A stretch of 64,000 nt of DNA from the NCBI GenBank assembly GCA_947499735.1, contig CANMPP010000001.1, positions 558,001 to 622,000 of the forward strand, read 5' to 3'. This document shows, one piece after another, positions 47,606 through 56,165 of the stretch. The stretch is from an uncultured Pelagimonas sp. (GTDB lineage Bacteria > Pseudomonadota > Alphaproteobacteria > Rhodobacterales > Rhodobacteraceae). How positions within the stretch are numbered: position 1 is the first letter of the stretch; each line of letters starts with the position of its first letter. The notes under the pieces are model-generated. The model did no database searches and had not been told where the DNA came from. It worked only from the letters and a program-made list of their open reading frames with translations. The position numbers and the translations under genes are program-made.

Positions 47606-50600
47606 TTAGCCGATTTCTAGGATCCGATCCAAAGCTTCCTTCAGCTTTGTTTCTTCTTCTTCGCGTGCAGCTAGGTTAGCTTTGGTTTCGATAATGACCT
47701 CTTCCGGGGCACTTTCGACAAATTTGGGGTTGTTCAAACGCCCGCGCATACCGCCAAGTTCCTTCGCCAATTTGCCAAGGGATTTCTCAAGCCGCGCCTT
47801 TTCCTTATCCACATCGATAATGTCTGCCAACGGCATGCCAAAGCTGGCTGCACCTACAGGAACGGTCACACACCCTTTGGGGAAGGTTTCGACCTCTTCT
47901 AGGGCTTCAATGCGTGGCAGGCGTTTGATCAACGCTTCATTGTTGGACCAATAGACGCGGGTCGTGTCATCCATGCCGGTCACAACCAAAGGTACATGCA
48001 AGGATGCGGGTACGCCCATTTGTGCGCGGGCTGAACGGACACCTTCAATCAGGGAGATCACCCATGAAATCTCGGCGTCTGCTTCTGCATCAAATAGGTC
48101 AGCTGCGGTATAGTCCGGCCAATCGGTTAGGGCCAACAGGTCGTCACGTTTGCCAGATAGGGACCACAGTTCCTCGGTGATAAACGGCATGATCGGATGC
48201 TGTAGGATCAGACACTGATCCAGCACCCAACGCAGTGTTTGCTGAGTTTCCAGCTTTGCCGCGCCATCTTCACCCTGCAGAATTGGTTTGGAGAATTCCA
48301 GATACCAATCGCAAACCTTGCCCCAAACGAATGCATAAAGGGCACTTGCGGTATCATTGAAGCGATATTCGCTCAGCGTTTTATCCACGGTTTCGCGGAT
48401 CTTTGCCGTTTCGCCGATGATCCATTTGTTGACCGCCAGCTGGGCGTTTGGTGCATCTTTTTGATCGAAATACGGGATCTCATAATGTTCGGCCAAGCTG
48501 AAGGCATTCCAGAGCTTGGTGCCAAAATTACGATATCCTGCGATGCGATCTTTGGACAGTTTCAATACACCGCCAATCGCCGCCATGGACGTATTGGTGA
48601 ACCGCAGCGCATCCGCGCCGTATTCATCAATGATATCCAGTGGGTCGATCACATTGCCGGTCGTCTTGGACATCTTTTTGCCCTTCTCGTCACGAACCAG
48701 CTGGTGCAGGTACACCGTGTGGAATGGGTTTTGCCCAACCACAGCACGCTGCATCATGATCATGCGCGCGACCCAGAAGAAGATAATGTCAAAACCGGTG
48801 ATCAGAACATCGGTCGGGAAGAAACGGTTCAGCTCATCCGTATCCTCAGGCCAGCCCAGCGTGCCAATGGGCCACAAACCGGAAGAGAACCAAGTGTCCA
48901 GAACATCGGGGTCACGATAGAGCGGTAGTGTCTCTGTCCCGCTTTTTTCAACCCAAGACGCAATATCAGCAGAGGTCAGCGGGGTGTCGGCCACCTCGAT
49001 CTGAAAGCCTTTGCTCTCATAGTAACTTTTGGCAGCGTCCAAGGCGTCTTGCTCTGTTGTCGCACAGAATTGCTTGGTTTCCGACCAGTTGACTTCCCAA
49101 AGCCCATCGCTTTTGGGCTGTACTTCAGGACCAAACCAAACTGGGATCTGATGCCCCCACCACAGCTGACGCGAAATACACCAAGGTTCGATGTTTTCCA
49201 GCCAGTTATAATAGGTCTTTTCACCGCTTTCTGGCAGAATACGGATTTCGCCCGACTTAACCGCATCCAGCGCATCGCCAACGATCTTTTCTGCGGCGAC
49301 AAACCATTGGTCCGTTAGCATCGGTTCAATCACGACCTTTGAACGATCGCCAAAGGGCTGCATAATTTTTTTCGCTTCGACCAACGGAACTTCGACCACT
49401 GGATCGGGTTCTTCGCCTTTTTTCTTCTTTTTCGGCGCGCCAAGGCGTGGATCGTCTGACATGGTCATAACGGCTAGGCCTTCAGCGGTGACTGTCTCAA
49501 CCACCTTTTTGCGGGCGTCAAACCGGTCTAGACCGCGATATTCCTCTGGCACCAGATTGATGGCATCAATCTCGGCCTCGGTGAATGTTGCCCCGTCCAA
49601 ATAGGTCTGCGCCTGTGCAGAAGCATCCTGATATGGTGCGCCATCTGCCCGCATCGCGCCGGAAACGTCCATCAAACGGTATTGTGGGATCTTGTTCCGC
49701 TTGGCGACCATGTGGTCGTTGAAGTCATGCGCGCCGGTGATCTTAACTGCACCGGACCCGAAATCGGGATCTGGATAATCATCGGTGATGATCGGGATCA
49801 GGCGACGCTGTTCTTTTGGACCAACTGGAATTTCGCACAATTTGCCAATGATTGGCGCATAGCGTTCATCGCTTGGATGGACCGCAACGGCACCATCTCC
49901 CAACATGGTCTCAGGCCGCGTTGTGGCAATGGAAATGTAATCGCGCTCTTCTTCCAGAACGACATTCCCGTCTTCGTCTTTTTCGATATAGGTATAGGTG
50001 GCACCACCCGCGAGCGGGTATTTGAAGTGCCACATATGACCGTCGACTTCGACATTTTCGACCTCAAGGTCGGAAATCGCCGTTTCGAATTTTGGGTCCC
50101 AGTTCACCAATCGTTTGCCGCGATAGATCAGGCCCTTGTTGTACATTTCAACAAAGACTTTGATCACTGCATCGTGGAAATTGCCGTCTTCACCCGCCGG
50201 TGCGCTGGGGGCGCCGGACATTGTGAATGCATTACGATCCCAATCACAGGAACTGCCCAGACGTTTGAGCTGGTTGATAATCGTGCTGCCGTATTCGCCT
50301 TTCCATTCCCAGACCTTTTCCAGGAACTTTTCGCGGCCCAGATCTTTACGACCCGGTTGCTGCGTGGCCGCCAGCATTTTTTCAACCTGCATCTGCGTGG
50401 CGATACCGGCATGGTCCTGACCTGGCTGCCAGAGCGTGTCAAATCCACGCATCCGATGCCAGCGCACCAGAATATCCTGCAGCGTGTTGTTAAAGGCGTG
50501 GCCGACATGCAAGGCACCCGTGACATTGGGCGGGGGGATCATGACGCAGAAACTGTCGTCACGTTTTTTGTTGGCCCCTGCGCGAAATGCACCGGCCTCT

Positions 50601-50662
50601 TCCCATTTTGCGTAGATCCGGCCTTCAGCTTCAGCCGGATTGAATGTCTTTTGCATCGCCAT
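47606..50662 (-). CDS. valS: Valyl-tRNA synthetase
   Basis: 1018 residues. The class I HIGH motif is [20 protein letters not shown], the KMSKS motif is [11 protein letters not shown], and the zinc-less core shows the editing CP1 domain with [17 protein letters not shown]. The C-terminal coiled-coil tRNA arm (about 945-1018, [20 protein letters not shown]) is characteristic of ValS. It charges tRNA-Val in the cytosol. The insertion [18 protein letters not shown] at about 403-420, rich in Lys, is lineage-specific. Confidence 0.98.
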   Translation of the reverse strand: MAMQKTFNPAEAEGRIYAKWEEAGAFRAGANKKRDDSFCVMIPPPNVTGALHVGHAFNNTLQDILVRWHRMRGFDTLWQPGQDHAGIATQMQVEKMLAATQQPGRKDLGREKFLEKVWEWKGEYGSTIINQLKRLGSSCDWDRNAFTMSGAPSAPAGEDGNFHDAVIKVFVEMYNKGLIYRGKRLVNWDPKFETAISDLEVENVEVDGHMWHFKYPLAGGATYTYIEKDEDGNVVLEEERDYISIATTRPETMLGDGAVAVHPSDERYAPIIGKLCEIPVGPKEQRRLIPIITDDYPDPDFGSGAVKITGAHDFNDHMVAKRNKIPQYRLMDVSGAMRADGAPYQDASAQAQTYLDGATFTEAEIDAINLVPEEYRGLDRFDARKKVVETVTAEGLAVMTMSDDPRLGAPKKKKKGEEPDPVVEVPLVEAKKIMQPFGDRSKVVIEPMLTDQWFVAAEKIVGDALDAVKSGEIRILPESGEKTYYNWLENIEPWCISRQLWWGHQIPVWFGPEVQPKSDGLWEVNWSETKQFCATTEQDALDAAKSYYESKGFQIEVADTPLTSADIASWVEKSGTETLPLYRDPDVLDTWFSSGLWPIGTLGWPEDTDELNRFFPTDVLITGFDIIFFWVARMIMMQRAVVGQNPFHTVYLHQLVRDEKGKKMSKTTGNVIDPLDIIDEYGADALRFTNTSMAAIGGVLKLSKDRIAGYRNFGTKLWNAFSLAEHYEIPYFDQKDAPNAQLAVNKWIIGETAKIRETVDKTLSEYRFNDTASALYAFVWGKVCDWYLEFSKPILQGEDGAAKLETQQTLRWVLDQCLILQHPIMPFITEELWSLSGKRDDLLALTDWPDYTAADLFDAEADAEISWVISLIEGVRSARAQMGVPASLHVPLVVTGMDDTTRVYWSNNEALIKRLPRIEALEEVETFPKGCVTVPVGAASFGMPLADIIDVDKEKARLEKSLGKLAKELGGMRGRLNNPKFVESAPEEVIIETKANLAAREEEETKLKEALDRILEIG

Positions 50663-50748
50663 AGCGGTTTTGCCCCTAATTTTGCAGAGGATTTCTTGTC
50701 AGGGTTACCTACCTAATGGGGCGGCGAAGGGGAAGGGTGGGATTGTGT

Positions 50749-51189
50749 TTATTCGTTAGAGCGCGACAGAACCAATATGGCGCCCAGGATCAGCAGAGCG
50801 ATCCCTGTCAGTGTTTTGGCAGAGGCAATGCCGGGACGCTGGGCGATCAGATCAATGGCAAACCCAAATAGCAATTGGGCTGCGACCAATGTCGCTACGG
50901 CCCGCGTGGGGCCAAGGGCCTGATACCCGAATATGCTGGAAAAGACGAATAACGTTCCCAGAAGTCCCGGAATTAGGCCCCATCCACCCAATGCTTGTGG
51001 AATTTGGGCCAAGCCAGTTGTGCCATGTCGCCAGAAAACCAGACCAAGCAACAGAGTGATCCCAACGGTAGAGTTCACAGCCATGGCGATAAGAGGGCTG
51101 GCAAACTGACCGCTGATCTTCACCATGACAAGGTTCTGTAACACCAATGCCAATGCGCCGATGGCCAAAAATGCTGTTGGATAGAGCAT
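50749..51189 (-). CDS. Small DMT-type membrane protein (DUF606/YdcZ-like)
   Basis: 146 residues with five membrane helices, the half-size form of the DMT/EamA fold. NSTVGITLLLGLVFWRHG and ALGPTRAVATLVAAQLLFGF, then IDLIAQRPG, are recognisable for YdcZ/DUF606 proteins, which probably dimerise to make an exporter. It overlaps the GNAT gene stop by one base (TAATG), so the two are co-translated. Confidence 0.85.
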   Translation of the reverse strand: MLYPTAFLAIGALALVLQNLVMVKISGQFASPLIAMAVNSTVGITLLLGLVFWRHGTTGLAQIPQALGGWGLIPGLLGTLFVFSSIFGYQALGPTRAVATLVAAQLLFGFAIDLIAQRPGIASAKTLTGIALLILGAILVLSRSNE

Positions 51190-51686
51190 TACGCTTCATC
51201 CAACATCAGCTGCAAAATCAATAGATCCCGCCATTCGCCAAGTTTGAAACCGGCATGGGGAATGCGTCCGACTTCTGTAAAACCCAGTTTTCTGTGCAAG
51301 GCTTTGGAGCCTTCATTTCCTGCATCCATTTCAGACACCATGGAATGTTTTCCTTGGTCCCGTGCCAATTGGATCAATTCGGTTAGCATGATGCGCCCAA
51401 CACCTTTTCCTTTGGCATCGGGATGGACGTAAATCGAATCCTCAACACAAAAACGATAGCCTTCATTCCCGGAAAGCTGTGCATAGGACGCATACCCCAA
51501 GACCTGCCCGTTCTCTTCGGCGATGATGACAGGGTGACCCGCGTCCAGACGGGCCTGCATCCAGGAGGCGCGATCGTCGCTTGAAACAGGTTGTTCTTTC
51601 CAAACAGCCATGCTGGTCATTATTGCGTCGTTAAAGATCGCTGCAATGTCTGCAGCATCTTCTAATTTGGCTGAACGTAGAATCAT
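51189..51686 (-). CDS. GNAT N-acetyltransferase (phosphinothricin-acetyltransferase-like)
   Basis: 165 residues. Motif A with the acetyl-CoA pyrophosphate loop is VHPDAKGKGVGRIMLTELIQ, preceded by EDSIYV and followed by EMDAGNEGSKALHRKLGFTE. The start MILRSAKLEDAADIAAIFND and FKLGEWRDLLILQ near the end are those of the Pat/YncA (methionine sulfoximine/phosphinothricin) subgroup. It acetylates a small amine or amino-acid analogue. The DMT gene is coupled to it, and an XRE-cupin regulator is divergent 58 bases away. Confidence 0.9.
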   Translation of the reverse strand: MILRSAKLEDAADIAAIFNDAIMTSMAVWKEQPVSSDDRASWMQARLDAGHPVIIAEENGQVLGYASYAQLSGNEGYRFCVEDSIYVHPDAKGKGVGRIMLTELIQLARDQGKHSMVSEMDAGNEGSKALHRKLGFTEVGRIPHAGFKLGEWRDLLILQLMLDEA

Positions 51687-51744
51687 CTTGGCCTCTCTGC
51701 GAATCCTTTATATGGATATATTGTCCACTATAGAGGATTTATCA

Positions 51745-52284
51745 ATGGATTTGGCGCATCGTATTCGACAAGAACGGGAAACGCGGGATTGGTCGCTTAC
51801 GCAATTGGCAGAACAGTCGGGCGTATCACGATCGATGATTCATAAGATCGAAACGGGGGCCTCTAGCCCGACTGCGGAAGTGCTTGTCCGCATCGCTGCT
51901 GCCTTTGATATGACAATGTCCGTGCTGATTGCGCGTGCAGAAGGACGTGGCGGCCGTTTGACGCGGGCGGCTTCGCAGCTTCAGTGGCAGGATCCGGCAA
52001 CCGGATATGTACGTCGACAGCTATCGCCAGCGGATTCGCATCCGTTGGAGTTGACCCATATCGATCTGCCTGCGGGTGCAGAGGTGCCAATGCCTGCTGG
52101 ATCCTATGCGTTCTTATCTCAGTTGATCTGGGTGATCTCTGGCGAGCTGACCTTTGTCGAAGGGCCCATGACCCATGTTTTGCAAGCTGGGGATTGTTTG
52201 CAACTAGGGCCGCCGCAGGATTGCGCCTTTTGCAATCGGGGGGATGACCTGTGCCGCTATATCGTGGCGCTCAGCAAACACTGA
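51745..52284 (+). CDS. XRE family regulator with cupin sensor domain
   Basis: 179 residues from the ATG at 51745 (AGAGGA upstream). The helix-turn-helix is IRQERETRDWSLTQLAEQSG, then VSRSMIHKIETGASSPT (about 5-58); a cupin domain fills about 100-175 (LPAGAEVPMPAGSYAFLSQL, then IWVISGELTF). This two-domain form usually binds a small ligand in the cupin and represses a neighbouring gene set. The divergent GNAT-DMT pair, 58 bases away, is the likely target. Confidence 0.9.
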   Translation: MDLAHRIRQERETRDWSLTQLAEQSGVSRSMIHKIETGASSPTAEVLVRIAAAFDMTMSVLIARAEGRGGRLTRAASQLQWQDPATGYVRRQLSPADSHPLELTHIDLPAGAEVPMPAGSYAFLSQLIWVISGELTFVEGPMTHVLQAGDCLQLGPPQDCAFCNRGDDLCRYIVALSKH

Positions 52285-52317
52285 GTGCGAAAAAAAACAT
52301 ATGCCGAAAATAAAATG

Positions 52318-52393
52318 GGCGACAGCACCAGGGAGGAGGAGAGGTGCTGCCGCCGCTATAACGGTCACGCCAGGGAGGAGGAGAGGCGCGCCG
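52318..52393 (-). ncRNA. CcsR-like small RNA, unit 4, with probable terminator
   Basis: Stem-loop one is the weakest (arms 52385-52393 and 52363-52371, GGCG/CGCC core with mismatches). Stem-loop two uses 52343-52354 and 52318-52329 (GGCGACAGCACC against GGTGCTGCCGCC, one mismatch). On the minus strand it is followed by CATTTTATTTT and, 20 bases on, an eight-T run (52290-52297), so this last hairpin probably also ends transcription of the array. Confidence 0.78.
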
Positions 52394-52433
52394 AACTGTG
52401 GTGAGATGCCTTTACAACAATCTCGGTATGTCT

Positions 52434-52510
52434 GGCGACAACACCAGGGAGGAGGAGAGGTGCCATCGCCGGGTCTCGAAAACACCAGGGAGGAGGAGAG
52501 GTGCTTCCGA
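52434..52510 (-). ncRNA. CcsR-like small RNA, unit 3
   Basis: Stem-loop one uses arms 52500-52510 and 52476-52486 (TCGAAAACACC against GGTGCTTCCGA, two mismatches); stem-loop two uses 52459-52470 and 52434-52445 (GGCGACAACACC against GGTGCCATCGCC, a three-base internal loop). Same CCTCCTCCC loops. Confidence 0.8.
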
Positions 52511-52540
52511 ATGTCTGCCCCTATTGGAGCGTTATTAGGT

Positions 52541-52616
52541 GGCAGCAACCCCAGGGAGGAGGAGAGGGGCTACTGCCTATATGAAAAGTCCAGGGAGGAG
52601 GAGAGGACTATTTCAT
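52541..52616 (-). ncRNA. CcsR-like small RNA, unit 2
   Basis: Stem-loop one uses arms 52605-52616 and 52581-52591 (ATGAAA-AGTCC against GGACT-a-TTTCAT, one bulge); stem-loop two uses 52566-52577 and 52541-52552 (GGCAGCAACCCC against GGGGCTACTGCC, two mismatches). Both loops carry CCTCCTCCC on the minus strand. Confidence 0.8.
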
Positions 52617-52656
52617 GTCTGGTGAACCAACGCGATACGCTCGTCCGGTTATTTGT

Positions 52657-52729
52657 GGCGATGATGCAGGGAGGAGGAGAGCATCATCGCCTTTCGCAAA
52701 AGACCTAGGGAGGAGGAGAAGGTCTTCTG
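52657..52729 (-). ncRNA. CcsR-like small RNA, unit 1
   Basis: First unit after the DUF1127 stop codon (15 bases). Two stem-loops: arms 52720-52729 with 52697-52706, then a perfect 11-base stem 52681-52691 with 52657-52667, each showing the CCTCCTCCC loop. The motif, pairing of two stem-loops and position match CcsR RNAs of Rhodobacter sphaeroides, which expose an anti-Shine-Dalgarno sequence and are cut from the mRNA of a DUF1127 gene under stress. Exact ends are estimates. Confidence 0.8.
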
Positions 52730-52743
52730 TGTGTCGTGGCCAA

Positions 52744-52968
52744 TTAGGCCAGTTGTTCTTTTGCCGCTTCAAGAGAAACGCGCTTTAGGTCGCCGCGGCC
52801 AAGACCCATATCGTTCAATTCACGATCGGTCAGCTCGAGCAGCTCATTGAGCGTTTCGTTATAAATCTTACGGCGTGCAATCGCTGTGCGAACTGTCGTC
52901 ACGAAACCAGAAAAACCTTTGTTTCCCAGTGTTTCAACGCTTGCGCGGTACTCAGTTGCATTTGCCAT
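52744..52968 (-). CDS. DUF1127 small protein, CcaF1-like
   Basis: 74 residues from the ATG at 52968 (AAAGGATG upstream); longer in-frame ATGs up to 53034 are not supported. The C-terminal DUF1127 motif is YNETLNELLELTDRELNDMG, then LGRGDLKRVSLEAAKEQLA, after an Arg-containing RTAIARRKI helix. R. sphaeroides CcaF1 (RSP_6037), of like size, is a DUF1127 RNA-binding protein whose mRNA carries the CcsR RNAs in its 3' part; the same order is seen here. By analogy it would bind the downstream RNAs and affect their processing. No RpoH-type promoter could be read with confidence upstream. Confidence 0.9.
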   Translation of the reverse strand: MANATEYRASVETLGNKGFSGFVTTVRTAIARRKIYNETLNELLELTDRELNDMGLGRGDLKRVSLEAAKEQLA

Positions 52969-53310
52969 TTCATCATCCTTTGCACATCTGGTGCGGTCAT
53001 ACATACAATCGAACTTGTTTCTCTCAGTCATCAACGCTGTGTTTGTTAGCGCTATCTTTCCCGTTCGAAACTGTTGTGTCGTTCGATGGCTTCAACATGA
53101 ACATTTTGCTGCGTCTGCACAACGGACGGTTCTTCATTTCTGCTATGCAGAGAATGCATGGGCCTTGTGATTAAAAAATGTGCGGCAGTTCTGAGGCATG
53201 GTTCCTTGCTCTTCCCTGCGACTTTGGTACTGAATTGCGCATCTTTCTGTTCACTGCAGAAGGATACCGGCGTCTCTCTATGTGTGACGCTATATATAAA
53301 GGGCACGGGC
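52969..53310. other. Divergent promoter region, DUF1127 gene and mrp
   Basis: 342 bases between the two divergent starts. The mrp reading frame stays open to 53158 but without family support. TATATA near 53291 could belong to an mrp promoter. I see no clear heat-shock sigma (RpoH) site for the DUF1127-CcsR transcript, although one is expected. Confidence 0.4.
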
Positions 53311-54372
53311 ATGAGCGAACTAAAAGAAAACGTACTGAAACTATTGGAAAAAGTTGATCTGCCAGATGGTGGAAACCTGATTTCCCGTGATTTTGTACGT
53401 GCTTTGCAGTGCGACAATGGGCAGGTGCGCTTTGTCATCGAAGCGCCAAGTGCCGAAGTCGCACGCCTTATGGAGCCAATGAAGGCACAGCTCGAATCGA
53501 AAATCGCCGACATTTCTGGGGTAACAGTGGTTAACATAGCCCTAACAGCCCATGCACAGCCCGCTGCACCGTCCTTAAAATTCGGCGGACATGCCAAACC
53601 ACAGTCCGGAAATTTGAAACCTTCGGGCATCAAAACGATTCTTGCGATCGGGTCTGGCAAGGGTGGGGTTGGCAAATCGACCTTAACAGCAAACCTTGCG
53701 GTGGCGCTGTCGCGTGCTGGAAAGAAGGTCGGTTTGCTGGATGCTGATATCTACGGCCCATCGCAGCCCCGTATGTTCGCTTTATCCGAAAAGCCAGACA
53801 GTCCAGATGGGAAAAATATTCAACCTCTCAAAGCCCATGGCGTTACTGTTATGTCTGTAGGGTCGATGGTGGATGAGGAAAAGGCGATCATCTGGCGCGG
53901 CCCAATGCTGATGGGTGCGCTACAGCAAATGATGACGCAGGTTTTATGGGGCGAACTGGACGTTCTGCTGATTGATCTGCCGCCGGGAACCGGTGATGTA
54001 CAGCTGACATTGGGTCAAAAAGGTGGGTTAAGTGGCGCGATTGTGGTGTCGACACCGCAAGACGTGGCTTTAATCGATGCGCGTAAAGCGCTTGATGCGT
54101 TCCAAACGCTTAAAGTGCCTGTTTTGGGCTTGGTCGAGAATATGTCGCAATTCGTTTGCCCCAATTGCGGTGAGGTCTCGGAAATTTTTGGCCGTGGTGG
54201 CGTCGAATCCGAGGCCAAAAAACTGGGTTTGCCTCTGCTTGCACAATTGCCAATTGACTTGGAAACCCGTCTGGCAGGCGACGCCGGTGCGCCTGTCGCC
54301 TTGGGTGACGGTGTCATGTCGGATGCGTTCGCGCAATTGGCTGACAGGTTGATCCAAGGCGGTATTGTTTAG
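53311..54372 (+). CDS. mrp: Mrp/NBP35 family iron-sulfur cluster carrier ATPase
   Basis: 353 residues from the ATG at 53311. An N-terminal MIP18/DUF59 domain (about 1-80) precedes the P-loop GSGKGGVGKSTLTANLAVAL, then DADIYGPSQPRM, DLPPGTGDVQLTL and the cysteine motif FVCPNCGE that holds a bridging Fe-S cluster. It carries clusters to target apoproteins. It is convergent with holB, four bases apart. Confidence 0.95.
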   Translation: MSELKENVLKLLEKVDLPDGGNLISRDFVRALQCDNGQVRFVIEAPSAEVARLMEPMKAQLESKIADISGVTVVNIALTAHAQPAAPSLKFGGHAKPQSGNLKPSGIKTILAIGSGKGGVGKSTLTANLAVALSRAGKKVGLLDADIYGPSQPRMFALSEKPDSPDGKNIQPLKAHGVTVMSVGSMVDEEKAIIWRGPMLMGALQQMMTQVLWGELDVLLIDLPPGTGDVQLTLGQKGGLSGAIVVSTPQDVALIDARKALDAFQTLKVPVLGLVENMSQFVCPNCGEVSEIFGRGGVESEAKKLGLPLLAQLPIDLETRLAGDAGAPVALGDGVMSDAFAQLADRLIQGGIV

Positions 54373-54376
54373 AACA

Positions 54377-55504
54377 TTATTCAGTAAAGCCAGTCTGCAG
54401 GCCTAGAAATAGGTCTGTGATAATCGCAGCAGGATCTACATTGACCGAACGCGCATGTCGTGCGCGATCTGACGTTTTTTGCGCAAGGCTGGCCCATTTT
54501 CGTCCAAAATGCGCATTTGGCGCAAGTTTGGCAAAGGTCTGTGCCTCTCCCGGTAGGACTTCTTCATCTAGATCTGTGCCGCAAACGCCTCGTCGGGCCA
54601 GTCGCGCACAGATTTGGTCGGTCAGGGTCAAAAGCAGATCCAAACGTTCCTCGTTTCCACGCCCAGCACAGCTGTTGGCCAGCGTCAAAAGTCGCGGATG
54701 GTCTAAGTTTGGCAACCCGCTAAGAATGTTCAACACGTCTGCATACAGGCTGGTGCCGTCAAGGGTGTGTAGTCGGATTGCTTCGCCGACAGAGCCGCTG
54801 GTCAAACCGTTTAAAGCTAGAATATCTGCGTCAGACATGTCCGCGCCAGATGCGTTTAACGCAACGCGCATATCGTCGATGCCAAGCGGATGTAGGCGCA
54901 ATGTCCGGCAACGGGACCTGATTGTAGGCAACAGCCGTGAAGGTTGGTGCGCGATTAGCAGGAAATAGGATTGCTCGGGCGGCTCTTCCAGAAGCTTCAA
55001 AATCGCATTTGCGGCGTTTGGATTTAGTTCATCGGCACAATCCACGATGACGACGCGGCGTCCGCCATCGCTGGAGGATAGGTTGAAAAAATCTTTCAAC
55101 CGCCGGACTTCTCCAACACGAATTTCACTGGCCAGCTTATCGCCTTTGTCATTTGGTCCCCGCCGCACCAAGCAAAGCCCGGGTTCTGACAGCGCAGACA
55201 TGCGCCGCGCCACAGGGTGTTCGGGGGCAATTTCCAAACTCTCTGGGGGAGGGGGGGCACCAAACAGGCCATCATCCTCCACAGGAGGTGTGGCCAACAG
55301 AAAACGTGCGATGGACCAGGCCAAAGTGGCCTTTCCGACACCTTTCGGGCCGCTGATCAGCCAAGCATGATGTAATCGGCCAGAATTAAAGGCATCTAGG
55401 AACCCATGAACCGCATCGTGATGCCCCAAAATCTGTGTTGTTTCACGCGGGTGGGGTGCACCGGGCACGCGGTCTGGTTCTGGTAATGCGACTGGATCAG
55501 CCAT
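54377..55504 (-). CDS. holB: DNA polymerase III delta' subunit
   Basis: 375 residues from the ATG at 55504, inside the end of tmk (eight-base overlap). AAA+ motifs are SGPKGVGKATLAWSIARFLL (Walker A region), IVDCADELNPNAANAILKLL and EEPPEQSYFLLIAHQPSRLL with TIRSRCRTLRL as the sensor-1/arginine-like SRC motif. It is part of the clamp-loader complex of the replisome. The tmk-holB order is the common one. Confidence 0.94.
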   Translation of the reverse strand: MADPVALPEPDRVPGAPHPRETTQILGHHDAVHGFLDAFNSGRLHHAWLISGPKGVGKATLAWSIARFLLATPPVEDDGLFGAPPPPESLEIAPEHPVARRMSALSEPGLCLVRRGPNDKGDKLASEIRVGEVRRLKDFFNLSSSDGGRRVVIVDCADELNPNAANAILKLLEEPPEQSYFLLIAHQPSRLLPTIRSRCRTLRLHPLGIDDMRVALNASGADMSDADILALNGLTSGSVGEAIRLHTLDGTSLYADVLNILSGLPNLDHPRLLTLANSCAGRGNEERLDLLLTLTDQICARLARRGVCGTDLDEEVLPGEAQTFAKLAPNAHFGRKWASLAQKTSDRARHARSVNVDPAAIITDLFLGLQTGFTE

Positions 55505-56153
55505 CGTGTTTTTTATCCAACAGGGCAGTGCTGACCAATGCCAGAATCTCCGCCTGTACAACGTCGATTGATCGCGCGCCGTTCACGACGGTGATGCGTT
55601 CAGGATATTCTTTCGCCAGATCCAAGAAACCGTCGCGCATATGTTCTTGGAGGGACACCCCAAAATCTTCAAAGCGCTCTTCAACGCCGGCACGTCCCTT
55701 GGCGCGGGCCAGACCTGCGGCAGGATCCATATCGATCAAGAGCGTCATATCAGGTTCCATCCCGATCATCTCTCGATGCAATAGGTCGACCTTATCTCGT
55801 AGGCCCGCACGTTGACCTTGATACATGCGAGACGAATCCGCAAAGCGATCACAGATAACAATCTTGCCGTTTTTCAGTGCGGGTAAAATGGTGCGCTCGA
55901 CATGATCGCGTCGGGCGGCATTGAATAACAGCAATTCGGTTTCGGCCGACCACCTGTCAGGGTCGCCTTGCAAAACCAAAGCGCGGATTTCTTCTGCACC
56001 TTCACTACCGCCGGGTTCGCGCGTCAAAATCACGTCATGACCAGCATCAGCCAATGCATCCTGTAACAGGCGGGCTTGGGTGGATTTGCCGGACCCGTCT
56101 ATTCCCTCAAAACTAAGGAACAGGCCAGAATAGGGGGGATGATCTACGGACAA
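55497..56153 (-). CDS. tmk: Thymidylate kinase
   Basis: 218 residues. P-loop FEGIDGSGKSTQARLL, the TMP-binding TREPGGSEGAEEIR with the DRx motif CDRFADSSRMYQG, and the lid LARAKGRAGVEERFEDFGVS. It phosphorylates dTMP to dTDP. It lies between the carboxypeptidase gene (12 bases upstream) and holB (overlap). Confidence 0.97.
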   Translation of the reverse strand: MSVDHPPYSGLFLSFEGIDGSGKSTQARLLQDALADAGHDVILTREPGGSEGAEEIRALVLQGDPDRWSAETELLLFNAARRDHVERTILPALKNGKIVICDRFADSSRMYQGQRAGLRDKVDLLHREMIGMEPDMTLLIDMDPAAGLARAKGRAGVEERFEDFGVSLQEHMRDGFLDLAKEYPERITVVNGARSIDVVQAEILALVSTALLDKKHDG

Positions 56154-56165
56154 AAAAGTCTCCGA

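Larger units (their letters stand above)
52318..52729 (-). repeat. Array of eight stem-loops with a constant 13-nt loop
   Basis: On the plus strand the loop reads AGGGAGGAGGAGA at 52330, 52372, 52446, 52487, 52553, 52592, 52668 and 52707 (minus strand TCTCCTCCTCCCT). Each copy is flanked by arms that differ between copies yet pair with each other, for example GGCGATGATGC with GCATCATCGCC around the seventh. Distances between loops alternate 42, 74, 41, 66, 39, 76 and 39 bases, so the copies are grouped in four pairs. Conserved loop with varied but matched stems shows selection on RNA structure. The transcribed strand is inferred to be minus, downstream of the DUF1127 gene. Confidence 0.9.

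Noticed and set aside
52244-52708. A 154-codon plus-strand open frame across the hairpin array with repeated REEER- and GRRRGA-like peptides
   Set aside because: The repeats read in different frames along the array and the stems, not the codons, are kept. The signal is RNA structure on the other strand.
52318-52729. CRISPR array or G-quadruplex cluster
   Set aside because: The common part is only about 13 bases, spacers are unequal and are themselves inverted repeats, and no cas genes are present. G runs are of two or three bases and do not explain the matched arms.
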